Counted from the stretch's first letter, positions 1 to 7,218 are shown. The stretch: DNA of 7,976 bases from Chitinophagaceae bacterium (GCA_947459455.1 CANHEC010000086.1:1-7976), one strand, 5' to 3'. Translations and numbers: made by a program. Notes: generated from the letters alone by a model not told the origin.

Positions 1-2013
1 GGTCCCCGTCGTGTCTTGCGCATTTCCACTGCGCCGCAGGGCTGTCAGCCTGCCATTGTTAGCATTAATGAACGCAATGAATACCTGATCTGTTCTGCTG
101 ATGGCAATGCGGCTAAAAGTACTGTTGATAGTGCTGGCAGATTTGAAACGCCACTCTGGCTCCGCATTTGGGGGCGGCGTGCGGTTCAGTGTGTTGAAGT
201 AAACATTTCCACCGGTGGTAGATACCATGGGAGTGCCGGCTGAACTAATAGCCAGCGATGAATGGTTGATAGAGGGTGCAGCGCCAGCAGCAGCCGACTG
301 GCCAGCAAAGGTCCAGGTGTTACCATCCAGCCGGTACACCCCCAGCTTCTGTGTGTTAAAAGTGGCTCGACTCGTGGCCAGATAAAGGCTACCAGCGCTG
401 CTAAAGGCCAGATTGACAGCGGTCGTATTTATTTGTTCAGGTGATTGAAATGCCTGCCAGGTAGTACCTGTAAATTTTTTGACCCGAATGGCATGAGAGC
501 CGTAGTTATCCTCTGTGGCCAGGTATACGTCGTTGTTCGTGGGGTCAATAGCAATGTCAAGTTCTTCTGCATCGGTAGTGGCCGGACCACCGCCAAGCGT
601 TTGCCAACCGTTGCTCGTTCGTCGCACAACAAATACATCGCCATACCTGATGAAGGCGTAATGCAGCGTACCTGCTTTGTCGAAAGCAATGGCCACCCTT
701 TCTGCATTGGTAGCACTTACCGTGCGGGAGGTGCCTACACTATCCAGCGTGGCGGCGGTCAAAGTGCGGTACCAGCGCATTTGAGTATTGGTTTGCGCAG
801 CAGTGCTCAGCAATATGCCTTCTCCGCCGCAAAAGCTGCCTCCGTTGGGGCTGATGCTGGGTACCGATGGATTGGTGCAGGCGTAGCTTTCTACCACTAT
901 TTTGCCCGATAGCCCCACGTCTTTGCACACCATAAAGGGGCCATAATTGCCCGATGCTGCCAGCTCGATGAATTCGGCCGATCCGCTGGTGAAGCCCACG
1001 GCACCATAAGCTGTCCACGATGAACCATTGAAGCGGCGTGCGGTAGCTCTGCCATTGCTGTTTCCATCTTTATAGGCTACGATGGGTCTGTTATCAGCAT
1101 CAATAACGATACTATTGAACTCGGCCGTGCCAGCCGAAAAGCCCGCTGTGCCTAGCTGCGTCCATGCAGTTCCGGTCCACTGGCGTACGCTGGTCCTGTT
1201 CGAGTTGTTGCCATCGCGGTACACTATTACCGGCTGTCCGGCTGTATTTACTGCTATATCATTATGTGTACCCGCGCCAGGCGTAGCACTGGTGCCGCCC
1301 AGGCTTACCCAGTTGGTACCGTCAAACTCCCGTACGGTGGCTTTGGCACCCGCCGTGGAGTCGGTGTATACAATGAATCCCACTCCGAAATACTCGTCGG
1401 CTGCTACTTTCAAAAAACTGGCGGCACCAGCAGTGGCTGCAGTGGCACCTACCGGGCTAAAGGCACCGTTGATTCCTTCAGCCTTCATGCGTACATACAC
1501 CTTGTTGCCATCCGCTTCATCGGTATAGGCCACCATAAATCTGTCGCGGGCACCCACTACACACAGGCTCACAGCGTTTACCTCGCCAAAGCTTTGGGCG
1601 CCAGGATTGCCCACATAACCCCATGCAGTGCCACTCCAGCGCATGATGCTGAGCCGCCCGGCGTATTGATAGTCTTTGAAAGCCACCATCGGCTTACTAT
1701 CGTGCACAGCAATACTGACATGATCGACAGCGCCACCACTAAAGCCTGCAGTACCTACCAGCGTCCAGGCACCCCCATTGGTACTGCGCATCACAGTCAC
1801 TTTATTGCCATTGGCAATGTCTTTAAATGCCACATACAGGCTGCTGTCTTGCCGGCTTACCGTCATGCCGGTATAGTCGGCCACGCCGGTGCTAAAGCCT
1901 GCGGTACCCAGCGGCGTCCAGCTGCTGCCAGGCTGTGCCAGGCCAGCTACGCTACAAGTTATCAGCATGCTGGCAAGGCAAACGAAACGGATAGAAATAA
2001 AGAACCGATACAT
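1..2013 (-). CDS. Large exported twin beta-propeller repeat protein with Ig-like linker (partial, C-terminus outside window)
   Basis: The frame is open for 671 codons from ATG at 2013 to the left edge, so only the N-terminal part is present. Residues 1-26 form a signal peptide (cleavage expected at GLA|Q27). Residues 32-378 hold seven repeats of about 50 residues, each opening near an aromatic residue (W32, W83, W131, F185, W235, W284, W333). Each also carries an aromatic/Cys-K/T/R-Asp motif (D65, D114, D165, D218, D267, D316, D365; spacing 49-53). Seven such units suggest a seven-bladed beta-propeller. Residues ~379-431 resemble an Ig-like module (C379, C395, W414). A weaker second series follows (W470, W519, W567, W621), probably a second propeller cut by the edge. 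Exported repeat proteins of this kind in Bacteroidota are often type IX secretion or adhesion proteins, but the C-terminal sorting domain that would show this lies outside. The binding partner is unknown. No Shine-Dalgarno precedes the start. Confidence 0.88.
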   Translation of the reverse strand, partial: MYRFFISIRFVCLASMLITCSVAGLAQPGSSWTPLGTAGFSTGVADYTGMTVSRQDSSLYVAFKDIANGNKVTVMRSTNGGAWTLVGTAGFSGGAVDHVSIAVHDSKPMVAFKDYQYAGRLSIMRWSGTAWGYVGNPGAQSFGEVNAVSLCVVGARDRFMVAYTDEADGNKVYVRMKAEGINGAFSPVGATAATAGAASFLKVAADEYFGVGFIVYTDSTAGAKATVREFDGTNWVSLGGTSATPGAGTHNDIAVNTAGQPVIVYRDGNNSNRTSVRQWTGTAWTQLGTAGFSAGTAEFNSIVIDADNRPIVAYKDGNSNGRATARRFNGSSWTAYGAVGFTSGSAEFIELAASGNYGPFMVCKDVGLSGKIVVESYACTNPSVPSISPNGGSFCGGEGILLSTAAQTNTQMRWYRTLTAATLDSVGTSRTVSATNAERVAIAFDKAGTLHYAFIRYGDVFVVRRTSNGWQTLGGGPATTDAEELDIAIDPTNNDVYLATEDNYGSHAIRVKKFTGTTWQAFQSPEQINTTAVNLAFSSAGSLYLATSRATFNTQKLGVYRLDGNTWTFAGQSAAAGAAPSINHSSLAISSAGTPMVSTTGGNVYFNTLNRTPPPNAEPEWRFKSASTINSTFSRIAISRTDQVFIAFINANNGRLTALRRSGNAQDTTGT

Positions 2014-2041
2014 AGAAACACAGGATTGGTTGTGGCAGGCA

Positions 2042-2093
2042 AGCTATAGCAGCTGATCCGGCCATCTCTTTCACTTGCGCAGCTGCAATAGCT
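2042..2093. repeat. Long-arm imperfect inverted repeat in the divergent intergenic region
   Basis: Arms 2042-2055 (AGCTATAGCAGCTG) and 2080-2093 (CAGCTGCAATAGCT) are complementary at 13 of 14 positions, with a 24-nt spacer. The left arm itself contains the 8-bp palindrome GCTATAGC (2043-2050), and both arms contain CAGCTG. It lies 29-80 nt upstream of the start of the minus-strand propeller gene. It could be a hairpin in that gene's 5' leader or an operator. No T-tract follows on either strand, so it is not an ordinary intrinsic terminator. Confidence 0.6.
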
Positions 2094-2209
2094 CAACTAG
2101 CATTTCGTATTGATCGATTGATAACTGACAGCACGACTGGTGGCCACAACAGTAGCCGGCACCTGCAGCGGGCAAGTATTAATAGGTTGTGTGCACTTGT
2201 TTATCTGGC

Positions 2210-2240
2210 TTTTTAGCGACTGGTGTCGCTGCTACCTTGG
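2210..2240 (+). promoter_or_regulatory. Weak candidate Bacteroidota promoter with internal dyad
   Basis: TACCTTGG at 2233-2240 matches the Bacteroidota -7 element TAnnTTTG except at one position. TTTT at 2210-2213 sits 19 nt upstream, where the TTTG -33 element is expected. Between them lies a perfect 6-bp inverted repeat, AGCGAC-TGGT-GTCGCT (2215-2230), which could be an operator or a leader hairpin. Initiation here would give a leader of roughly 20 nt before the ATG at 2267. The promoter call is weak; the dyad itself is plain in the sequence. Confidence 0.27.
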
Positions 2241-2266
2241 AGTCGAAATCATTCCCCTTTTCACAT

Positions 2267-3544
2267 ATGAAATATGTATGCATAGCACTTCTGCTGCTAT
2301 CGGTGGCCGCACAAGCACAGCTTAAAATTCCGGGCCGCAAGGAGCTGGAGAAGAAAGCAGAGAAAGCGGTAGAAAAAGCAACCAAGGGCGAGAGTGGTCA
2401 GGCCAAATCGGGCAAGAGCGAATCGGCATCAGGCGACTCGCAGGTAGCCATTCCGCCCGAAGAAACCAACAGTCCGGCCAAGGCTTACATCAACAGCTTT
2501 TGGAAGAATATCGAGAAAATGAAGAACCACGATGGCGGCAATAACAAGCAGGTGGTGTACAAAAACGGCATCAATGCCTGCGGCCAGGCCATCAATAACA
2601 CCAAGATGAAGGACAAAAGCTATAACACGGCCGAGATGGAAAAAGCACTGGCCATATACCAGGCCGAGTACGACAACATGGCCAGCGGCCATGAAGCCGA
2701 CCGTGGACAGAAGAGCAAAACCCAAAATGATTTGAATTACCTGTTTGACAGAAACACCAAAAACCTGGCTTACTATAACCATACCATGGGCAAAACGGAT
2801 GCTGAAACACTGGCCCTGGTGCGTGCCAACGACGACAGCATTGCCAGGTACAAAACACTGGCACATGCCTTTATGCAGCAGCCTAAAGACGACTTTATGT
2901 ACAACGAGGAAAAGAAGGAGTTGCTGCAGGTGGCCAGAAGCTACCAGGCACCTAACGCTGCCGGCGATACCTGGCCGCGGGGTCTGGACGGTCCGATGAC
3001 CTTGCTCGCCGAAGCCAAGACCTACAATATGGGCACTTTTTCACTGGCACAGGAAATCAAGTACGAAGAAGCATACTGGTATGCCGCCAAAGTGATATAC
3101 CCAGGAACACCAGAATTTGAAAAGGCCTATGAATGGTCGAAAAAGGCGTTGGACAAAATTGGCACCACCGATGATTTTTTAAAGGTCATCGGCAAAAGCC
3201 AGAGCGACTATGCCAAATCAATAAAGATGCCCGCACCCAAATTGAAAGATCCTGCCCTCGAAGAACGTTTCAAAACACATTTCAATGAATTGTATAAAGG
3301 CAACGCCAGCATCGTGAAGGTGAGCATACAAAGCAGCGATTGGGTAGTAGAACGCAATGAATGGACAGGAGTGGTAACCGGGCGCAGCCGCATGGCGGTA
3401 GTGGGTGCTAAAGACAAAGCAGGTAAGTGCTTCGTTTGCGAGTTCTGGCTTACGCAAGACTATAATGGCAGTGGCTATGGCCAATACAGAACTGCTACGG
3501 CATCGCCGCTAACCAATGTAATAGCCTGCGAGAATCTGCAATAG
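2267..3544 (+). CDS. Secreted/periplasmic protein of unknown family, 425 aa
   Basis: The start at 2267 is chosen over an in-frame ATG at 2189 because it begins exactly at a signal peptide (MKYVCIALLLLSVAAQA|Q), whereas the 26-residue extension would bury it. The mature protein opens with a Lys/Glu-rich, probably helical segment (~20-60). Then comes a long, mostly alpha-helical charged region (~65-330, one cysteine near residue 80). The C-terminal region (~331-425) has more beta-type sequence, with SDWVVERNEWTG, a CFVC pair (C388, C391) and a Gly/Tyr-rich QDYNGSGYGQY segment. I do not recognise a family. The C-terminal domain has the look of a recurring Bacteroidota periplasmic module, but this is an impression only. 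It is the first of three closely spaced plus-strand envelope genes. No clear Shine-Dalgarno is present. Confidence 0.88.
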   Translation: MKYVCIALLLLSVAAQAQLKIPGRKELEKKAEKAVEKATKGESGQAKSGKSESASGDSQVAIPPEETNSPAKAYINSFWKNIEKMKNHDGGNNKQVVYKNGINACGQAINNTKMKDKSYNTAEMEKALAIYQAEYDNMASGHEADRGQKSKTQNDLNYLFDRNTKNLAYYNHTMGKTDAETLALVRANDDSIARYKTLAHAFMQQPKDDFMYNEEKKELLQVARSYQAPNAAGDTWPRGLDGPMTLLAEAKTYNMGTFSLAQEIKYEEAYWYAAKVIYPGTPEFEKAYEWSKKALDKIGTTDDFLKVIGKSQSDYAKSIKMPAPKLKDPALEERFKTHFNELYKGNASIVKVSIQSSDWVVERNEWTGVVTGRSRMAVVGAKDKAGKCFVCEFWLTQDYNGSGYGQYRTATASPLTNVIACENLQ

Positions 3545-3579
3545 GCGGTATCAATAAATGACATAAAGAACTCAGTGAT

Positions 3580-4068
3580 ATGAAAACAATGATTCCCTTG
3601 TTGTGCATGTTCGCTTTGCTGTCATGCCAAAAGCAACTGTCGTCGAAACAACCTGGCGACAAGGAAGACCAGTGGCTGCGTTCATATTGCGGTATTGATA
3701 CACTGAAGGCGCAGAATACTGAGCAGGTGTATGGCTGTACCAATACGGCATATCAGATGCAGGTGGCCATACGCGACAGTTTCCTGCTCATTACCAATGT
3801 GGCCGACTATCAGCAACTGGTCAAGGGCTCCTGTACACCTGCTATCGACTTTGATAAATACAGCCTGCTGATAGGCAAACGACAGTTGCAGCAGGGGTTG
3901 CAGGCTATCAGCTACCAGCTTTACTACCACTGCCCCGAAAACTACTACGAAGTGCGGGTGAAGCTGCAGCAGCACATGGGCATGCAAGCGCCAAATGTGA
4001 CCTGGCATTTGTTGCTACCCAAGGCAGCCTCAGGGCAAACCGTTAAGGTGAAGCTGAGTGTTTTATAA
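3580..4068 (+). CDS. Small lipoprotein with PrcB-like C-terminal pattern
   Basis: The 162-aa product has a short hydrophobic N-terminus ending in a lipobox, LLSC with C16 as the lipidated cysteine, so it should be membrane-anchored on the periplasmic side or the cell surface. After an ~20-residue linker the globular part (residues ~50-162) includes DFDKYSLLIGKRQ near 90, then a YQLYYHCP strand, a YEVRVKL strand, and WHLLLPKAASG before a final KVKLSVL strand. The order 'DF + hydrophobic strand + G..., strand, strand, ...LPK' resembles the PrcB-type domain found in other small Bacteroidota lipoproteins; this is a pattern comparison from memory. Further cysteines (C37, C52, C84, C118) could form disulfides. 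It starts 35 nt after the preceding gene and is followed 31 nt later by the next one, suggesting one transcript. Confidence 0.82.
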   Translation: MKTMIPLLCMFALLSCQKQLSSKQPGDKEDQWLRSYCGIDTLKAQNTEQVYGCTNTAYQMQVAIRDSFLLITNVADYQQLVKGSCTPAIDFDKYSLLIGKRQLQQGLQAISYQLYYHCPENYYEVRVKLQQHMGMQAPNVTWHLLLPKAASGQTVKVKLSVL

Positions 4069-4099
4069 TGCCATTGAAAACTTCGTGAAGTAAAAAGAG

Positions 4100-4585
4100 A
4101 TGCCTACTACTCGTGTTATTCGTATGCGTTTATTGGCGTTTGCTCTCATCCTGCTGGTGCTGGGCGGCATTAGTACCCTTGTATACATGGGCATGCGTGA
4201 GCAGCAAGCATTTTTTGCAAAAGCCACCAAACAGGTAGCCAGTGTAACCGGAAAAGAAGAGCGAAAAAGTGGTGGTAGCCGGCGAAATAAGTCAAAGCAA
4301 TATTATTTGACGGTGGCTTTATTTGGCGGCGATACAGCTAATGTGCACATACAGTTGCCCGATACCGGCAGCGCCGGCACGCCGAAGGAAGTGCTATTCA
4401 AAAAGCTTGATGAGATCAGCGCCAGCATGCAGCAATCGGCGCCGCTGGGCGACTATATAAAAGGTACCATCATGGTACCGGGTGAAGTATTCGTTTCTGT
4501 ACAGCCGGGTGATAAGATCATGGTCGCCTTTGACCCGGCCAAGCCCACGGATATTCGTTTTCATAGTACGATACCCAAGCAATAG
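4100..4585 (+). CDS. Single-span membrane protein resembling DUF3592
   Basis: The 161-aa protein has an Arg-bearing N-terminus and one hydrophobic segment at about residues 11-31, followed by a soluble domain. Because R5, R8 and R10 precede the span, the soluble part is expected outside the cytoplasm. It reads VASVTGKEERKSGGS, a basic loop, then YYLTVALFGGD and finally VQPGDKIMVAFDPAKPTDIRF. The sequence 'V...G.E.R..., YY.TV, GD.V.V.(Y/F)DP..P...R' is the pattern of DUF3592 membrane proteins, whose function is unknown. The ATG at 4100 follows a purine-rich AAAAAGAG; an alternative ATG at 4124 would remove eight residues but keep the membrane segment. It is the last gene of the plus-strand cluster, and a strong terminator begins five bases after its stop. 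Confidence 0.83.
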   Translation: MPTTRVIRMRLLAFALILLVLGGISTLVYMGMREQQAFFAKATKQVASVTGKEERKSGGSRRNKSKQYYLTVALFGGDTANVHIQLPDTGSAGTPKEVLFKKLDEISASMQQSAPLGDYIKGTIMVPGEVFVSVQPGDKIMVAFDPAKPTDIRFHSTIPKQ

Positions 4586-4589
4586 ATAC

Positions 4590-4620
4590 GCGGATGCCAT
4601 TCCTGGCGTCTGCTTTTTTT
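4590..4620 (+). terminator. Intrinsic terminator of the plus-strand cluster
   Basis: A 9-bp stem pairs 4590-4598 (GCGGATGCC) with 4605-4613 (GGCGTCTGC), with two G-U wobbles in RNA, a 6-nt loop (ATTCCT) and seven T residues at 4614-4620. On the opposite strand the two wobbles become A-C mismatches and there is no T-tract, so it should act in the plus direction only. The T-tract runs into the stop codon (4619-4621) of the convergent response regulator gene. Confidence 0.85.
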
Positions 4621-5362
4621 ACATGCTGGCCAGCATCTGCAGCACATAATCTTTTTTTCGCTGCGATACCGGAATGCTGAGGCCACCTTCAAACACCAGC
4701 GAGCCCCCATCCGTTTTGTCGTACATGGTGATGCGGCTTGCATTGGCCAAGTAGCTGTGGTGTGTTCTTATAAAGCCCATGGGCTCCAGAATAGTTTCAT
4801 ATTCTTTCAAGTTCTTACTTACCAAAATGGGGGCACTGTTTACAAAGTGAAATTTGGTATACGTGCCTTCTGCTTCGCAAAACAGGATATCATTCACTTT
4901 TACAAAATAGGTGCTATTGATATCCTTTAGTACAATCTTGTTTTCTGGTTGCCGCTTCATGGGTTGCTGCAGTAGTACCTGCAGTTGCTCGGTTAGTACA
5001 TGCTGGCGTATGTTTTTTTCTGCCCGGTCGATGGCTTCTTTTAGCTCTACCGGGTTGATGGGTTTTAGTAAAAAATCGATGGCAGCACAGCGGAAGGCTT
5101 GCAGCGCATACTGGTTGTGTGCTGTAATGAATACGAGCTGGAAACGCGGGTCCCGCAGCTGACGTACCAGATCGAAGCCGGTACCATCATCCATTTCTAC
5201 ATCCAGCAGTACTATGTCGGGCTGCAGCTGGTGAATGCTTTGAAGCCCGCTGGCTACGCCCGTAGCTTCGTGTACTTCGCTAATGGCCGGGCACCACTGG
5301 TGGATGAGTAGTTGCAGACCTTGCCGGATGAGCGTTTCGTTGTCAATGATGAGCAGTTTCAT
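4619..5362 (-). CDS. LytTR-family response regulator
   Basis: This 247-aa protein is the output half of a two-component pair. The REC domain (~1-120) shows the acidic pocket (D7, E9), phospho-acceptor D54 in VLLDVEM, T80 in FITAH and K100 in LLKP. The second pocket residue is Asn (IDNE rather than DDE). A short linker leads to a LytTR DNA-binding domain (~142-245) with the family hallmarks DILFCEAEGTYT (158-169), FIRTHHSYLAN (197-207) and IPVSQRKK (230-237). Phosphorylated LytTR regulators bind repeated sites upstream of target genes. Its ATG lies inside the end of the kinase gene, overlapping by 20 nt, so translation is probably coupled and the kinase is its partner. Its targets cannot be read from this window. 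It ends 33 bp from the convergent membrane-protein gene. Confidence 0.95.
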   Translation of the reverse strand: MKLLIIDNETLIRQGLQLLIHQWCPAISEVHEATGVASGLQSIHQLQPDIVLLDVEMDDGTGFDLVRQLRDPRFQLVFITAHNQYALQAFRCAAIDFLLKPINPVELKEAIDRAEKNIRQHVLTEQLQVLLQQPMKRQPENKIVLKDINSTYFVKVNDILFCEAEGTYTKFHFVNSAPILVSKNLKEYETILEPMGFIRTHHSYLANASRITMYDKTDGGSLVFEGGLSIPVSQRKKDYVLQMLASM

Positions 5363-7196
5363 GCTTGGAAATGATTGGGAGATAGATAGTGACCGCCACG
5401 CCTTCTTGCTGGTCAGTTCGATTATCGATGCTGAAGCGGGCTTTCGTTTTCAGTTTGATATTGAGGAGGTAGATACGATCCTTGATGATTTGGCTGGCTC
5501 GGGAAATATGCTCTTTCTGCACCTGTTGTTTATCGGCAAGGCCTTTGCCGTTGTCCATTATATCAATGCGTAGCTCTTGCTGGTGCGGTGCAAAGCGAAT
5601 AAATAGCTCACCCATGCGCTGCATGCCGCTAAATCCGTGTTCAATGGAGTTTTCTACAAATGGCTGAATGATCATGGAGGGAATCAATAGCTCATCTATT
5701 TCAATGGAAGGATCGCATGCTATTTGAAACATGAACTTTTGCGGGAATCGAATCTTTTGTAGTTCAAGATATTCTGATAGAAAATCAATCTCCTGCTCAA
5801 TGCTGACATACTCTTTGTAGGTACTCTCCAATGTTTCACGCATGATATGCGAAAGCTTGCTCAGGTTTACTGCCAGGCTTTGACTGTCGCCGTCTTTTAC
5901 AGCCATACTTTGCAGCGATGCCAGTGCATTGAAAAAGAAATGCGGATTCATGCGGGCCCTGTTGAGCCGCTGTTCGGTTTCCAGTATTACCTGTTTATGC
6001 TTCAGGCTTTGCTGGCGCAAAAAGAACCCAATACTGACCATGCCTAAAATGGCTACACCAGCCAGTAGCAGGTAAATCTTTTTCTGCTGCGACAGCTCCT
6101 TTATGGTTCGTTCATTCTTCTGTTGGTTGTATTTGCGTTCCAGCTCATTCACCACCCGGGTGCGTTCTGCTGAGGCCAGGCTGTCGCTCATCGATTGCGC
6201 AATTTTCAATGCAGCCATGGCTTCTTTGTAGTGCCCCGCTTTTTCTTCGATGGTATAAATGAGCGCCCATGCATTCATTATGAGGGGTGCATACTGCTCT
6301 TGCTGGCTGTAGTGCAGACAGGAGTCGGCCAGTCGTCTCGCTTCGCTAAAGCTTCCCTTTTTCATCAGGGCGTTGCCCTTATCGCCAAACAGGGTAATCA
6401 GTTGTCGGTTGTGTCTGCCCGGTTGGCATTTTGCCAGTGCCTGGTCAATAAAACGGATGGCGGCATCGTAATCTTTTCGCCGCTCATAAATGGCGGCAAG
6501 CCTGGTGAGTGCTATGATTTCGTCTGTATCATCTTGTATGGTAATAGCGGTGGCCAGCGCTTCTTTCACAAATACTTCCGCCGTATCTATGTACAGCATG
6601 TCTTTGCTGTCTTGTGCATGAAAAAGGTAGCGGGCGCCCGTTTTGTTCAGCAGTTCGGTTTTGGCTTTGCTATTGGCCAGCCCACGAATGATGGGTACCG
6701 CCTGCCGGGTATAGGCTATGCCTTTATCCGACTGCTTCATCCGATTGAATACCTGTGCTATGTTGAGTAGGTGGGTGGCCCGATCGGTTGGATCATCGGC
6801 TGCTTCCGCCAGTCTCAATAGTTTCAGGTGCCACTCCAGTGCGGCATTGTAGTTGGCGGTGGCATCGTATAGATTGGCATACAGCGTCCACAGCTTTTGC
6901 AGTTTTGCATCGGGGCATGGTTGGCTTTGATAAATGGCTGCGGCACTATCCAGTGCCAGCAGCGCTTCATCAAATTGTTTGCTTGCTATCAGGGCCGCAG
7001 CCGTCCATTCGTGTCCTTTGGCCTTACAAATAGCATCGTTGCTGCGCCGCATTTGCAGGGTGTCGGCTATCGGCTGGCCACGCATCAGCAAGCTGCATTC
7101 GCACTGGGCCGTGGCTGTCAGCGGCGCCAGCGCTACCAGCATCCAAAGCAGTGCCAGGCGGGGTAGGGCAGGCAGTGCAACAGTTCGCTTTTTCAT
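5343..7196 (-). CDS. Periplasmic-TPR sensor histidine kinase, LytS-type (His_kinase/HATPase_c)
   Basis: The ATG at 7196 (617 aa) begins directly at a signal peptide (MKKRTVALPALPRLALLWML...ATAQ|C). In-frame ATGs at 7211, 7232 and 7241 are possible; the last two overlap the upstream gene's stop at 7219. The mature N-terminus has two cysteines (C32, C34). Residues ~55-342 form about seven TPR-like helical hairpins, expected in the periplasm as the sensing or partner-binding part. Residues ~343-373 are charged and coiled-coil-like, followed by one transmembrane helix (~375-392) and a short signalling helix. The kinase core has phospho-acceptor H419 in MNPHFFFNAL, the N-box PFVENSIEHG (512-521) and DNGKG (548-552). 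The G2 region (HISRASQIIKDRIYLLN) lacks a GxG but follows the layout usual for this Bacteroidota subfamily. It autophosphorylates and should signal to the overlapping LytTR regulator. Confidence 0.94.
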   Translation of the reverse strand: MKKRTVALPALPRLALLWMLVALAPLTATAQCECSLLMRGQPIADTLQMRRSNDAICKAKGHEWTAAALIASKQFDEALLALDSAAAIYQSQPCPDAKLQKLWTLYANLYDATANYNAALEWHLKLLRLAEAADDPTDRATHLLNIAQVFNRMKQSDKGIAYTRQAVPIIRGLANSKAKTELLNKTGARYLFHAQDSKDMLYIDTAEVFVKEALATAITIQDDTDEIIALTRLAAIYERRKDYDAAIRFIDQALAKCQPGRHNRQLITLFGDKGNALMKKGSFSEARRLADSCLHYSQQEQYAPLIMNAWALIYTIEEKAGHYKEAMAALKIAQSMSDSLASAERTRVVNELERKYNQQKNERTIKELSQQKKIYLLLAGVAILGMVSIGFFLRQQSLKHKQVILETEQRLNRARMNPHFFFNALASLQSMAVKDGDSQSLAVNLSKLSHIMRETLESTYKEYVSIEQEIDFLSEYLELQKIRFPQKFMFQIACDPSIEIDELLIPSMIIQPFVENSIEHGFSGMQRMGELFIRFAPHQQELRIDIMDNGKGLADKQQVQKEHISRASQIIKDRIYLLNIKLKTKARFSIDNRTDQQEGVAVTIYLPIISKHETAHH

Positions 7197-7218
7197 GACA
7201 GGATGGTTCATGCTGTTG

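Larger units (their letters stand above)
2014..2266. other. Divergent intergenic region (253 bp)
   Basis: This gap separates the divergently read propeller gene (minus, start 2013) and the secreted 425-aa protein gene (plus, start 2267). It must hold the 5' leaders, and probably the promoters, of both. It contains the 13/14 inverted repeat at 2042-2093, an 8-bp palindrome GTGGCCAC near 2140, and the dyad at 2215-2230. No convincing -33/-7 pair was found for the minus-strand gene. No RNA gene was recognised. Confidence 0.6.

Noticed and set aside
1..2013. Possible CRISPR-like or DNA-level tandem repeats in the propeller gene
   Set aside because: The repeats are visible only at protein level; the nucleotide copies are diverged and there is no constant repeat/spacer arrangement.
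1082..2049. Long plus-strand open frames opposite the propeller gene (up to 261 codons)
   Set aside because: They lie antisense to a frame that is open for 671 codons with a signal peptide and regular repeats. Their own translations show no domain pattern.
2189..2266. 26-residue N-terminal extension of the 425-aa protein
   Set aside because: It would place the hydrophobic signal sequence inside the protein; the ATG at 2267 begins exactly at the signal peptide.
2140..2385. Short open frames on both strands in the divergent gap and the start of the 425-aa gene
   Set aside because: They have no recognisable protein pattern and overlap the regulatory gap or a well-supported gene.
4083..4092. 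Small hairpin CTTC-GT-GAAG between the lipoprotein and membrane-protein genes
   Set aside because: The stem is only 4 bp with a 2-nt loop and no T-tract; too weak to call a terminator or attenuator.
6195..6770. 191-codon plus-strand frame opposite the kinase TPR region
   Set aside because: It is antisense to well-formed TPR-like repeats and has no domain signature of its own.
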